Below, one piece after another: positions 1 through 12,479 of a DNA stretch of 64,000 nt. This DNA is from Pseudopyrenochaeta lycopersici. Its lineage: Eukaryota; Ascomycota; Dothideomycetes; Pleosporales; Pseudopyrenochaetaceae. The number at the start of each line of letters is the position of its first letter. Position 1 is the first letter of the stretch. Location of the stretch: assembly GCA_003313425.1 (NCBI GenBank), contig NHZP01000019.1, forward strand, positions 186,001 to 250,000, read 5' to 3'. The notes beneath the pieces are model-generated. The model saw nothing but the letters and a program-made list of their open reading frames with translations. It was not told where the DNA came from and ran no database searches. Made by a program: the position numbers and the translations under genes.

Positions 1-1521
1 TGCAAGCTGCGCTGTCGTCGCAGCAGCAGCAGCAGTAGCAGCGGCGCGCGATGAGAGCTTGTAACCCGGTCCTGGACAAAGCAAAAAACGGTAAAGCATA
101 ACGGTTGTTTCGAGGCAGCGATGCTCTTGGCGAAGCAGGCGGTGTGGATGTAAGGCTGGTTGTTGCAGCAGCTGGCCGGGATGTGGCTGCATTTTCCACG
201 CGAGATTAACACGATGGGCAGGGGCGAGAGAAGAGCTTGAGACGACCAGTGCTTCTTAGTGCGTTCTGGTGCCGCTCGGGGAGGATTCCTGGACGTGTGA
301 TTGCTCCAGAGGGAATACTCCGATGGGGGCACCGCTGGCTGTTACTTTGGCAGACGCACCATGTACAGACCTGTGCATCTGCATCTGCGACAAATCTATG
401 CCGACGGAGCCTTGTGTAGACGAGCCCTTGGATTCATGGGATTCGAGAGGGAGGGGGTTGGTCGCCCGTGGGCTGTCGTCTGAGCTTGAACGAATGGGCA
501 GACACAAAGATGGTGGCGACCCGGCAGCATGGGAACCATTTTCTCCGATCTTAATCGAGACGTCAGACGCGGCTCAGCACGTGAGATCCGCCTGCTCCGC
601 CAGACTCCGCCAGGCTCCTCCTCCGCGGGGGCAAGGCCTGACGCAAGTCGTACTGCACACAGCACACTGCTTGACAATTGTTTGACTGGAACCAGCGCAT
701 TGCAATTGCGAGGTTGCACCACAGGCTGCCGACGCCGTGGCACAGCTGTCTCAAACCAGCGTGGAAGAAGCCGGACGATCCTAATTCCGACACTTGCTCT
801 GCAACCGGCCGCAGCGTCCGGGGAGCTAGATCGTCGGCTTGAAGTATTGAGCACAGCTGTCGAGCAGTCCGTGTCTTGAGTTGTCGCCCCAGAGGCATTG
901 TCGCTGGCTGACTGGATCCATGCATGGCTATCACTCGTGCAATTGGGCATATGCGACACTAGCGAGTAGGCCCTTTGTGTTCCAAGTGAGCATTTGCTGC
1001 TCGTAAAGAGAGGTTTTGTAGTACCGAAGCTTAGCCTCGATGTTGGACACGAAGAGCTTCCTGCAGCTAGCCAATCTTGCAGATTTGCCTTGCTGCTGCG
1101 GAAGCTACATGGGTATCCAACGGCGGGCAGGTGGGCACCCGGTACGGTGCAGACGTGGTCGGCTCTTGTGGTGTCACCACCAAAAAAAAACGCTTCTATC
1201 GTGGATTGCATCTGGCGCTGCGAATTGGCTGGAAAGACCTACCCGGTACGCCCAGGATCACACAATGGCTCACTGTGACTGGCGCGCTGCCACGTCGGCT
1301 CTGACTCTCTCGTGACCCGCGCTCATCTCCTTCGCGCGTCCGGTGAGAAAAAGAAATCGTGTCTTTCAAAATCCTGATAGTGCGAAGGGAAAGCATTACA
1401 AGTGCTGCGACCACGTAGATCCGCTAAACCGCAATCATTGCTAGCGGTGGGTGTGGAACGCGTTTCGGCGTCGACGCCATATCCGAGAGACCACAGACGA
1501 CCCGCACCACCGTCCACAACG
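1..1521. other. Upstream intergenic region, no supported gene
   Basis: GC-rich sequence before the first recognisable gene. It begins with a short CAG-type trinucleotide run. Several overlapping open frames occur on both strands, the longest a 271-codon minus-strand frame ending at 396. None has a recognisable domain, and their composition (Ser, Arg, Pro, Cys) is what GC-rich non-coding DNA gives. The last part probably holds the promoter and 5' leader of the E2-like gene. Confidence 0.5.
21..44. repeat. CAG trinucleotide microsatellite
   Basis: Five CAG units, then TAG, CAG and CGG. It is a short imperfect triplet repeat with no clear reading frame around it. Confidence 0.7.
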
Positions 1522-2661
1522 ATGCCTTTGCCCGCCTCGCCGTCGGCTCTGCCATCCTTTCGGAAGCAGCATCTTCTCGTTGAGTTGTAGGTCGAGCCGC
1601 ATGGCTTGGCAGCCTGTGCTAACAACACACAGCTCCAGCCTTCGCCATGCACAGCTTGACGGCGTCTTCGTGAGCATCACGCCTGGGGACCCGTCGCTCT
1701 GGGTCGGTGTTATTTTCGTGCGAAGAGGTACTACATGGCCTTGGGCATAAATCAAGTCAAATGATGCTGTGCCAATGTCCCGTACCTGAGTCGCTGCATA
1801 TTTACGTTTGACAGGTCCATATGCGCCTGCCGTCCTACGCTTCCAAGTATCATTTCCGCCAAGCTATCCCATTCTGCCCCCCCTCGTGACCTTTTCTACC
1901 GATGTTTTCCATCCGCTGCTCACGCCACTCACAACATATACTTACACGACTGGTTCGTCGGACACAGACACTGTTAGTGCAACAGACGACGAAAGGCTAC
2001 CACCGGGAGGCTTCAGCCTTCGACACGGCTTCCCGCACTGGTTCGGGCGAGCTCGAAGATCCGTGCCGAGTTCTCGCGATGTCAGTGGATCTGCCTTGGG
2101 CAGTCCTGCTCAAAGTGCCACGCCTGTACACTCCGAGTTTAGTCATGCTACCTCAGGTGTTTCTAGCTTCTCTTCTTCCAATAAGGGCATCTCGATAGTA
2201 AGGATTCTGGAGTACATCCGTTCAACCTTCAGCGAGGAATCAGTCCTAGACTCCCTTCCTCTGGATGCCGCAGCAAACCCAGGGGCATACCATGCGTGGC
2301 GGGCGTATCGAGGCCCTGTTCTGCGAGCGCAGCAGTCGCGTACGTCATCACCAAGTCTTGATTCTTCGTCAGCAAAAGGAGGAGAGCCATCAGCACTAGG
2401 CAGAAATCGGCGGCCAGGAGAGTGGAACTGGGAAGGCGTGTGGGAGGATCGTGTCAGGAAAGCTGTCAAGGCTAGTCTTTCGGAACCTGTGTTGTTTGGG
2501 GCGAGTGCTGGAGAAGACATGGTAAGATGTACTAGAAATACCTTGGCCTATCAACCATACTGATCCGAGGATAGATCCGCTTCCGCGATGGCGACGAGGA
2601 GACCATGGAGAAGATGAAGAGGCACTTGGAAACTGCTGCATCTCAAACTGCAGAAACTTGA
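1522..2661 (+). CDS. UBC-fold (E2 variant) protein, catalytically inactive
   Basis: Four exons: 1522-1586, 1633-1727, 1815-2521, 2575-2661; 317 aa. The ATG at 1522 opens the conserved start MPLPASPSALPSFRKQHLL, and the first intron has a TGCTAAC branch site. Residues 10-120 read as an E2 (UBC) fold: ITPGDPSLWVGVIFVR, the segment FPPSYPILPPLVTF, then FHPLL near residue 85. The HPN tripeptide and active-site Cys of true E2 enzymes are missing, so it should not carry ubiquitin. This resembles the AKTIP/Crossbronx class of E2 variants, which act as adaptors in vesicle traffic. A Ser/Pro-rich insert follows, then a conserved helix around ISIVRILEYIRSTF. The family is well conserved in Pezizomycotina, but its fungal role is unknown to me. 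Gene structure is firm and function is inferred. Confidence 0.85.
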
Positions 2662-3159
2662 ATATCCTAATGCATTGACTAGATGAGAGAGCTTGGTAGT
2701 TATGAGGCCAACAACAACAGATAATGCAGATAATGCACCAGCGTCAAAGCACAATACCCGAATTATGTCAAGACCTCTGCAAACGCTTGCTGAGAGAAGG
2801 GAGTTGTCGCATGTTCACTTGATTGCGGTGCCATTTCCAAGGCGTAACTGTTTAGACAATCACATAATGTCATAAAGTAAGAGCATTTGAGGTATGTTGA
2901 CATGGTCTGTGGTGGCGACTTCCCCCAGTTTAGTTTGGTTTTCTATGCCACCTCTTCGGTCATCTGCGTCATGTTTCACTCACAAACGCTGTCCAAATCC
3001 GCTTCTAGCCGCCGATTTATCAGCTCGAATATTAGATAATCTTCCTATCCATCCTCCCATCGGCAATCCGAGCAATCTGGTGGGAATCATTTTGTCAAAT
3101 TCGAGGCATTTATCACTTTGTGAACGAATATCGTGCGTTTGCACTTTGATCGTCTCTCA

Positions 3160-5451
3160 ATGGCCACTACATTAGCAAGCAACGCCTTGCTTTCACACGC
3201 TGCCCTCTGCCCTCCTCCGCTCCTCATCCAGAAAAAGCCACGCAGGGCAGCCTTTCGTCGCCGCATCTATCGTAAGCCAGTCCAGAGTGCAAGCAGTAAT
3301 CAAGACATATTTGGTCCGTTAGACGACATAATCGACGAAATAAAGAGCGATATATGGGATTCAATACCCGCTTACCCCATGGGTCCGTTCATGAATTGCT
3401 GGACAGACTCGCTCAATATATTACCGACATGGACTGTGACACCTCTTCCAATCAGTCATATCCCCAACGACCAGCCTCTGACGGTACGCAAGAACAGAAG
3501 CAGTCACTCTTCAGCATCTGATTCGAGCTTGGGAGACCTGATGACAGGCTCGCCCAAAAGCAGTCAGGATAAGGCCATGTATGGCAGCACTACTCACACG
3601 GCTCCTTGGCCGTTGCTGGACACCTCATTGTACGAGTCTACTGTTCCACTGAACGCTCCTAAAGCCGCTGTTGGCACTGAAATTAGTGGTGCACAGCAAG
3701 CTTTAGAAAACGTGATTCAAAACGCGAGTGCTCGCCCTGATGCAGCGAAGCGCAACCCATCCCTGTTACGACTCCTCACAAACGGGTTCCCGCATTCGCG
3801 CCGTCTTAGAGCGAGGGAGACGAGTGACAGCACCTGCGATACTTCTACTACAAATTCGTTGACTAGTAATATATTACTTGTGACCCATGAGAAGACCGGT
3901 ATCGATCCAGATGCGAAAGATTTAAGTAAGGACGCGGTTGAGGCGAACATGAGAAATCACGTGCGCAAGTAAGGAACCAGGTATCATGTATCGCTTGACA
4001 TCCAGTACCGGCCCCGTCATTGAAATTCTTTTTATTGCAAATGTGGATCTGATGTGCATCACATGCTGACTTCATGCAGTGCCACTAAATTGAGTTCAGT
4101 CATGAAACTCACCACTCGTCGACTCCCTTCGCCCAGTGAGGATCTTCATGACCATTCACCAGAGTATGATACGGCGAAGACGTCAACGATGCCTACCACT
4201 TTGCGGGCAGCTGTTAAAATCTTTTCCGAAATTGAGATTCTTACCGAGACCTCACAGGAGTTTGGCGTCGCAGTCCATGTCGAGGGTGTCTTGCACAATC
4301 GGATGCCCCTTTCAGACAGCACAATTGATGTTATTCTTTTGGTGGACAACGGGTAAGTGCCGAACTAGTAAATGTGCTTATTTTCATTCAGTGATGTACT
4401 TCACAGATATTACGTAACAACGGAATGTCTCAACAAAGCCTTGAATGCAGTCAACGGCGCTCTTCACCATTTGCGCCGTTGCGATCGGCTAGCCCTATAT
4501 ACAACCTATAGCACCCGTCACTCTGCCACAGACAACAAAAATGACTTGCACTACCCACTCCAGCCGTTTAACGCGAACAGCAAAGATACTTTCCGGGACA
4601 TGACTGCTAGCATTGCTGCATGTGGTACGCAAGTTCTGGGCTCGCCCCACCCCAACCAGTCAATAGCTGAGGTGATTTTGTGCGTGATGAGATCTCCTGA
4701 GAATCAACGCTTAAAGGCAGGTCGTGCCCACGTCATTCTCTTATCTCCGGTTGTTCACGTCCTGCACGACGTTTCGAGATACTTTCCCGATCTCTACATT
4801 CACCAGATCAATCCAGCACCACTTCCTCGTCGCCGCAATCCTGGGCTTCAGGACATAATGTGCACTGACGCCTGCTGCAAGAATGTCATCATCAGTAACT
4901 CCGCATCTTACAAGTCTGTCCTTGGCCGCATAAAACGCATTATGAAGAATGCTCGCGCTGAGAAACCTGTTGGCGAGCTCACTAATGTGTCAATTGATGT
5001 GCGAGCTAGGCGTGGCTGCGAACTCTTAAAGACCTATGGAAACAAGGACATTACTACCTTGCGTCTTGGAGAAGTCCACACATTCTTCCTGCAGGTCTGT
5101 GTCAATCGGGTTGAGACGCAAGCTGTTGATCTCCAATCCGGCAACCCTATCTTCAACTCAAGTCTGGATGTCAAAGGCTTAAGACAAGAATTGCAGGATG
5201 CTATTGCCATTGGTGCCACCAAAACTCACATCCTTGACGTACAAGTTTTCCATCAAAACACCCTGCACGTGGCAGATTGCTGGAATTATACCGAAACCCC
5301 ACTGCTGCTCATCCGCGAGCTCGGTGGCTTGGCCCCTCCCGTGAACACGGCGCTGGAAGCATACAGCCGCGAGTACTTTTGCAGACTCTTTCATCTTTCG
5401 GCAGATCCCGCAAAGACTGAAGCTGAAAATCTCCGTAATTCCGCCTGTTAA
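3160..5451 (+). CDS. von Willebrand factor A-like domain protein, uncharacterised
   Basis: Three exons: 3160-3968, 4080-4352, 4407-5451; 708 aa. The first ATG is at 3160; the frame upstream has only a GTG. The N-terminal 270 residues are Ser/Thr/Pro-rich and probably disordered. The middle has the look of a vWA fold: a hydrophobic strand IDVILLVDNGYY, a helix, then CDRLALYTTYST. The metal-site motif DxSxS is reduced to DNG, so metal-dependent adhesion binding is doubtful. A second conserved block follows, with CTDACCKNVIIS and GRIKRIMKNARAEKPVGELTN. The arrangement matches a family of uncharacterised fungal proteins. It lies about 500 bp downstream of the E2-like gene on the same strand. No signal peptide or membrane segment is visible, suggesting a cytoplasmic protein. 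The partner is unknown. Confidence 0.8.
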
Positions 5452-7211
5452 AATGACTAGCAAGCAAAAAGGCTGGTGGAGCGCATGGTCAAGAAATTGA
5501 CTGCCACCACGCGATTCAAGATTATGAGCACGGCTATTAACAGAAGTTGCCGTTAGGTTCTAGTCCAATCCAAAGCAAACCACCTACTCACGAGTGGCGA
5601 GGGAACAAGAAGAAAAAGCAAGTGCAAGGGGCGTGGCTGTTCTCAAAGAGGAAGCCGTCACAGTTCTGATTATCGGCATCAATGCTCCGCGGTGGTCGTG
5701 CTTGAAGGTTGGCTGAAGCTAGAGGTTACCGAGTTATTGGGGTTTGGTACCCTTGGCGTGTGGCTGAAGTTGACATGCGTCCAAGCGACGAATTTCGGGG
5801 TTGGACCGTTGACTGTCATGTTCTGGAACGATCCTGTCCCCAAGGCGTGAAACCGGCCATGCCAGGCCCTGAGTTGCCGCGGAGTGTTGCACGGAAAGGC
5901 TTCATGGGGCGACGCGTTCAACTCCTATTGATGTGATTTATCAGTCATGGGGAAGCGATGTAGGTCACGAGACCTGAATTTCCTGTGAGGTCGCCGGTCC
6001 CCCTGAGTAGACCTATATCACCGATGAAACATCTTAAGTGAATATCTCTCCCTGCTGCCCAATTTCTCGCATTCGCACTCCCAGACAAAGTTAAAGCGTT
6101 TCAGGCTCAGGACACATTTAAATCCGAAAAGCTTAACCCCAGACATCCTTGACATGTTTCGGAGGTTCCTCCGCAGCCACCCTCGTGGGCCACGCGCAAC
6201 TTCCCACCCCAGCCGCGCGCTAAAGAGATGGTTCGGCGTGTCCTCGGCTGCCCACAGCGGGTAAGGTTTGGCTGCAAAAGCCTGGTCTGGCTCGTGTTGC
6301 CCAGTAGCGCGGCGGGGAACCAGAAAACTGTAGCCGCCACTTTCCTCTCTGTGTTTAGTGGGGTGTGATTGCGGCCATGGTGCTGGACCAGTAAAGACGG
6401 GAGGATAAGGTTTAGTGAGTGGGGTGCTTCTGCTGTTTACTTCCGCTTGCTTGCTGGAAGATGATGTTCCGGTGGCTGAATGCGCTTTGTCATGGGGAGG
6501 GATCAGGGTAGAAGGGGAGGCGGATTTGGTTGAGAAGGACGGCAATAACGTTTCGCTTATACATGTTTGATGGGGAACTCTTTTACTTTTGCGCCAATAT
6601 TCAGAGCGTTTTGTGGCAGGTATATGCCGGACGGCACGTGTGGCCTGATTTTTCCCTGTGAGGCTGGAGATCAGTCCTCCTCTTCAAACTCTAAACGAAG
6701 GACTCCACGTAAGCTTGCCAACCTCGATTGACATCATTCGGCAATCTAGAGACTCGTAATTGTTCGATCATTCGATGGCTTTTTTTGAGTAACAAGGGCG
6801 GTACTGCGCTTGGCCACTGTGATCTTGACGACCCATGTGTCATATGCCCGCAGAAGATCGCCGACACATTACTTTTGGAGGAGCTGAGAAAAGGATTGTG
6901 AGCGCCAAGAAACTCCAGGGGAAAAAAAGAGTTTTCTAGGATGATGTATGAGTATTTTTAATCACATTAAGTTCTAGTAGTACAATTACGTGCAGAAATA
7001 TCACAGCATGGCCCCTCCCATGTTTATGTAGATACGCCAAGACTGGAAAGCCAAATACCTCTAACGACATTCCGTACAAGGATCAAGCGTATACAGAAGG
7101 CATGAAAATATCATAAGAAAGGAATGGGTTATAAAGCCACGGCTACGCTAGAGCCACGCGGAAAACCTGCTGCCGCTCACTTGTATGTGCAAAGTCCACA
7201 TCGTTGGTAGA
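5452..7211. other. Intergenic region, no supported gene
   Basis: About 1.8 kb between the vWA-like gene and the 3' end of the mucin-like gene. The longest frame (minus, 6018-6545) has no ATG at its listed start and no recognisable domain. I see no RNA gene or mobile element. The part near 6900-7200 is AT-rich and probably the 3' flank of the minus-strand gene. Confidence 0.45.
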
Positions 7212-10200
7212 CTACTTCTGCATGATGGAGTCATTAGAATAGACGTTTTCCGAGACTACAATGCTACCTGGGCTGGCGACTTCTGCTCTCTGATCTTCTC
7301 CCATGTTGTTCAGCTTCGCAAGCAGGCTCATCCGTTGCGTCTCGAAATCAGAGCCTTTGTTGTGGAGGAGTGGTGACTTCACGGTCAATGCGTGACCAGT
7401 GTTAGCCTTGACGACTTGTCCAGTCCCAGCAAGCACGAGCTCTTTCCGTCTTATTTGGAAAGAAGATCTCTTCTTCGTTGGTCGTGGATGGAAGCTAGGC
7501 AGAGGCGGGCTGGAACTGAGTAGTGGAGTTGTTACTAACGGTGGTGGTTTGCTGAAACCATTCGAATACCGTTTGATTTCGTCCCAACCTCTATGAACTG
7601 GTGTCGAAGGCGGTGATTCATACGAGACTGTTGAAGCTGACTGCTTATGAGCGAGAACGTTGGATACTGGTTTGATATTGGTGGCAGAATGGCGACCATC
7701 GTAGGCGAGTGACGACCTCTGGGTCTGTGAGATCGTCGAGCCTGAGATCGTCGAGCCTGAGATCGTCGAGCCTGAGATCGTCGAGCCTGAGCTCGAGCTC
7801 GAATTCGCTTTTGTGCTAAGCTGTACTTGCGAACTCTGGAAAGAATGCGCGGGCACTGCACTCAAGAGAGATTTGGTTGAAGTGCGTCCTGCAGGCAAAC
7901 TGTTTGACAGGTTCGGGCTCACTGACATTCTTGGCGTTGGCGGTGGTACATATACTATTACGGAATCCGGAGTCTCCGTTCGCGTATCCACTGGCATGAA
8001 GAGATCGCACTCGAATGTATCTGCGTGTTGGTTGGTGGTAGCGAATTCCTTTATGGGTGCTAGAGTGTGGCCGGCCTGCATTCCATATGGCGAAAGAGGT
8101 ACATCCTCCATACCAGCAGTATTCGCGGATGTATTTGTGCTGAGGGTCCTCTCTATTGAGCTACTGTCAAAACCGCTTTGACTAAATAATGTTGAGCGAC
8201 TATGGCGAAAGCTATGCTGTCCCAAGAATGGGCTTAATGTAGGAGACGGTATGATGTGATCGTACAAGGTCTGTGGCGCTGAATACGTAGATGACGCCGA
8301 ATTATCTCGCGGGGCCATTGTGTACCCTGCAATCGCAGCAGCGAGCGCAGCCGCGGCATCGGTGGGCGTGAAGGTAGAATCTCTTGCCGACTCATGCGAG
8401 TCTCGTAGGGGATCTTCAGGGTCCCGAAACGGATTTCCGGGATCGCTAAAGCGGTCCATGAAGCCATTACTGTGCCGCTGAACGTAGTTTGGGGGATTGT
8501 GAGGTACCGTAGGTGCGTTTCCACTTGGCGGTAGACCCTCTGCACCCCCTGACATGAAAGCCGAAGTGCTGCCATCATCGTCGCCTTTGTCCACAGGATC
8601 ATATATGTAGGCGACCTTTGGGTAGACACTTCCTATACTCCTTCGCCTCGCCGCCCCACGAGCATGATAGCGACGTGCAATGAAGACTGCTGCTACGATT
8701 GCGAGAAGGATGCCAGCTGTACTACCTACTGCAACACCTGCAGTTTGCGATGTGGTCAATGGAGGTGGAACTGGTACGATGACTGTCGCGGAAGCGCTGG
8801 CGCTGGATGTGTGTGTGACAGGGAGAGTCTTAGTAGACTCAAAATCTTTGCCGTAAAAGAGGAACGTGGATGAGGAGGTCGCAGTCGCTATGGAATTGTT
8901 CGCCGAGGTTGTGGTAGCGAGAATGGTCTCCCTCAACGTGATATTTGCGGACGTGGACGTGGCTAAAATCGAAACCAATGTAGTTTGAAGTCCCTCAACT
9001 CGAGTTAGGTTATATTTACTCCCCGTTCCAGTGGATGAAGGTAATATAGTATGTAATACGCTTACACCCGTGGTACTGAGCGATGTGTTTGTCCAGCCGA
9101 AGAAGCTCTTAGTCTTGTCTGGCGAAGGCAGAGATGAACTAAGTAATGTTGATTCTAATGGCGGTGTGACTGTTGGCAATAAGGCAGAAGTATTACTTGG
9201 ATTTCCATTTATGTCCAAACTTGATGTTGTTGAGAGGATGGTTGCCGATGCCCTTACTGTATGCACGTCGGTCTGGTTGTAGATAGCGCTCGAGGTCGAA
9301 CTGTATATGGGCGACGCCGTTGGAGTGGATTCAAGCCAAATGGGTGCTGTACTACTCGTAGCGACTACAGAAAAGGTAGCTGTGCTCGATCTTGATTCTG
9401 ATGGTAGGTATGAGTCTATCCCTGTGCTGCTTTGTGTGCTAGACCATGCATTTGAGGGAGCCATTAGATCGGACGATAGAGCCCCAGTACCTGAAGCCAT
9501 TGAGGAAGATATGCCAGAAGAGGTAGTACTGGCAGCCACAATTGGAGTTGAAGATGGAGGCGTTGCATCTGTTATCTGAGATTCTGAGACTGGAATACTA
9601 ATACTGGATTGGACTCCACTCTTGATTGGATCATACGCTTGTGATGATGCAGTCGCACCCGCAGAAGAAAGGCTAGGGTTTAGGCTGCCAGAAGTCAGGT
9701 TTGGAACCAGTGTCTGGACAGACAATGAAGCTGTTTCTTCTGAAGCCGTTCTGGATGGCGAAGCGGTTACTCCGTCATTGCCGCTTTTCGTGGTGGCACT
9801 ATGAGATTCGGGGGCTGAGCTGGTTGGCTTTGTTTCGATGCTTAAAGTTGATAATACCGGCATGCTGTTAGACGTCGCAGGAGGTACTGTTGCTGATGGC
9901 TCGGATGACTGCGGCTCAAAAGAGGTCGTTGACAAGATATTGTAGGTCGAAGGCGACAATGTACTTGTCCAAAGCACTTCTGAATCTTGAAAATAGCGGC
10001 TAGAGCTGGATTCTGTTGACCAAGAATTTGAGATTCCTAGGGAAGATCCGCCTGTCAATGTTGGTGTTGGCGAAGAATGAGCCGATGGTGTGGAAACGCT
10101 CTCGAAGACAACAGTCTGCCCTCTTGACGTAGTGTTCTCGTTTGCCGACGAAGAGTAACCAGAATTTGACGAAGCTGAAGATGATACAGTCGACAGTCTC

Positions 10201-10753
10201 TCCTCAGACGTTGCATCATAAGATGAGGCTGTCAAAGTAATCGAAGTTACATCTGATGGCCTTTGCTCATGTGTCATACTAAGTGTAGACGTCCCGAGTC
10301 TATCGTCCATCGTTGATGTTGGATATCCATTACTACTTTCTTCAAGCGAAGGATCCAGGGTTGGATGTGAAGTAGACGATGATTTCCCATGATTATAAGA
10401 AGAACTTGACGCCGGGGTAGTGACCACCGTAGGCGCATTGCTACTCTCTAACGTGGATGTCGGTTGATGCTCCTCTACTGTGGAGAAAGGAATGGTAGAG
10501 ATAGTTGTTCTTGTTTGGACCGACTCCAGAGACTGTGTTTCGTTTCGGAATGGCGGTCCACGACGCGAAAGTGCAGGCGATGGAACAGCTCCAGGAACAA
10601 AATGTCTTCTAAATAGGGGTGAATCTAATCACTGTGATTAGTAGATGTAGTAACGGGAACATCAATCAAATTACCATCGTTGGTTGGAATAGCATTAATT
10701 CCTGCTGTCAATAATGCGACAAAGGATACGGGCACCACATTCTTGGACCACAT
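7212..10753 (-). CDS. Mucin-like single-pass plasma-membrane protein
   Basis: Two exons: 10753-10675 and 10624-7212; 1163 aa. The start ATG at 10753 opens a signal peptide (MWSKNVVPVSFVALLTAGIN). The 50-nt intron has a perfect TACTAAT branch site, and the join gives a continuous frame (IPTND-DSPLFRR). About 600 residues of Ser/Thr-rich sequence, a likely heavily O-glycosylated ectodomain, precede one membrane segment around 655-680 (GVAVGSTAGILLAIVAAVF) with a basic stop-transfer (ARRYHARGAARRR). The roughly 480-residue cytoplasmic tail is acidic in part, Ser/Pro-rich, and holds four SGSTI repeats. This plan matches fungal wall-stress or mucin sensors (Msb2/Mid2-like), but I see no HKR or WSC domain, so a sensor role is inferred. 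No gene symbol can be given. Confidence 0.85.
7728..7787 (-). repeat. 15-bp tandem repeat encoding SGSTI
   Basis: About four near-perfect copies of a 15-bp unit (gatcgtcgagcctga on the + strand) inside the cytoplasmic-tail coding region of the mucin-like protein. They encode Ser-Gly-Ser-Thr-Ile in tandem. The DNA identity of the copies points to recent expansion, so copy number may vary between strains. Confidence 0.8.
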
Positions 10754-11390
10754 CGCATCGTCGCAGCTGTGAAACGAATGACAAGAGAAACCGACACCTG
10801 CGACGAACAAATCGCAGAACTGAAACCATTGGAACAGCATTAGATACTTAAAAGCGCCTCAATTTCTGTACGAAGGTCTGCGCCGTTGAATGTTGGTTCC
10901 AATGATGCTTCGGGTCAATTTCGGAATGGCGTAGCTGCAAGGTTTCTTGAAGGATCTGGGGCGCAGCCCGCATCTGATTCCCAGAATATCTACCTTGTAA
11001 GCTAACATTAGCACACGTTCGGTATTTGGCGTTCGATCGTTCCCAATTTTTGGGGCTGCGAAGCCATCGGGAAATGAATTGGGGAAAGTGGCATGTGTTT
11101 CTGAGGCCTGATGGGATTCCTAATGTCGTCAGGACCGTATCTGTTGTACATTGTCTTTCTAGCCATGACATTATATGAAGCACCACTGATTATAGATTTC
11201 GACTTAGAAACGGCGTAGATACATGTAGCATTTGAAAACGCCGCGTTGGCGTGGCGAGCGGCCCTCTTTATATTGCGGCGTTGTGTTTCTAAGTGACACA
11301 GTTACTCGTTATTTCAGGCGAACCGTTTGGCCCCATTGGCACGTATTATGAATGTATGTGGAACGTGCGCGAGGCACAATCACAACTGAT
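10754..11390. other. Intergenic region, no supported gene
   Basis: Upstream region of the mucin-like gene, continuing to the 3' end of the short-chain dehydrogenase. No frame here is convincing and no RNA gene was recognised. Confidence 0.4.
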
Positions 11391-12479
11391 CTACTCTTTA
11401 GCGGTTGACCCCTGCAAGTTGACCACATTTGCCTGACTGTCCCGGATGATCTCTTGTAGCCACAGAGGAAGGGCACGGATCTTGGGGGATAATTTTGGGC
11501 CAAGAACGAGTTGGCCGTTCTTTACGGCGATAATCTGATTCACCATAGCCTCAGCAACATCTTCAGGTTCTAGGAGACGTGTGCGAATTCTCTTCAATCC
11601 AGCCTGGACTCCTGGATGGGCTGTCATCGCTGTCTTGGCCCATCCTGGGTGGACAATAGAAGTCTTGATCTGAGGACAATTGTACCGATGCTTCAACTCC
11701 TGCGTAAGTGCCTCATGAAACGCAAGAAGCGCCGCCTTGGTGCAGCTGTAGTCGGCGGCTCCTGCTAAAGCAACAAAAGAAGCGAGACTTGCGACGCTCA
11801 TGATATGGCCTTTCTTCTTAGCCAGCATATCGGGAAGGAACTCTTGGACGGTACTCCAATGGCTGAGGAGGTTGATGTCGAACATCTTTCTCAAGCTCTC
11901 GGAAGGAATGTCAAGAATTGTATAAGAATTTCCAATGCCTGCATTGTTGACCAAGATCGATGGGCTGCCTAAGTCGGAGCGAATGGCTTCTGCTGCGCTG
12001 TGAATCTCATCCCGAGATGTGATGTCACATTTGTAGTAGCGAACATAGCCACGCTCTTCTACGGAATGTGTGAGCTTAGGACTCTTGAAAATGTCTAAAT
12101 GTCCAGTTGGTCACTTACCCGTTGTGAATGACTCTGAGAGAGGGGCGACGTCGAGGACTGCAACCTTGATTCCATGTGAAACAAGCTTCTGGACCACACA
12201 AGCTCCAATGCCCGCCGACCCGCCCGTGACGACTGCGATTTCACGTTTCCAGTCCCATCCGCTCGTATCATTCTTCCAAATCCACCTGTTCAGCGCCCAG
12301 CGGTTCAGCGCAGAGTTGAAGTCGGCTAGAGCCCATAATGGCAGACCCCACCTGAGATACCTGACAAGGGTTGCAAATTGATTAGTAGAGAGAGGTAGAA
12401 GCTCGGTGATACTAAGGTTCTTGGGGTCTACAACCCGCAACGCGACAGATGCCGCGGTCAGTAGGAAGCACCGAAGCAT
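11391..12479 (-). CDS. Short-chain dehydrogenase/reductase, membrane-associated
   Basis: Two exons: 12479-12119 and 12058-11391; 342 aa, with a 60-nt intron. The first ATG of the frame is at 12479. The classical SDR signatures are all present: the NAD(P)-binding motif TGGSAGIG at residues 85-92, NNAG near 158-161, a catalytic Ser around 209, and YSCTK (Tyr224, Lys228). The 80-residue N-terminal extension starts with a hydrophobic stretch (MLRCFLLTAASVALRVV) and suggests anchoring to ER or lipid droplets. This layout resembles the 17-beta-HSD11/retinol dehydrogenase (RDH10, DHRS) group, which oxidises or reduces sterols or retinoids; the fungal substrate is unknown. The gene is divergent from the Obg gene, sharing about 360 bp of upstream sequence. 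Confidence 0.9.

Noticed and set aside
287..298. Lack of Lys in the first Walker A of the PDR transporter (protein residues, not bases)
   Set aside because: Cys in place of Lys in the first NBD is the normal state of fungal PDR pumps, so it is not a defect.
396..1211. 271-codon ATG frame on the minus strand
   Set aside because: GC-rich region where long chance frames occur; overlaps other frames on both strands, no domain and no coding-like pattern.
6018..6545. 175-codon frame on the minus strand
   Set aside because: Opens on TTG, no recognisable domain, Ser/Pro-rich composition; not enough to call a gene.
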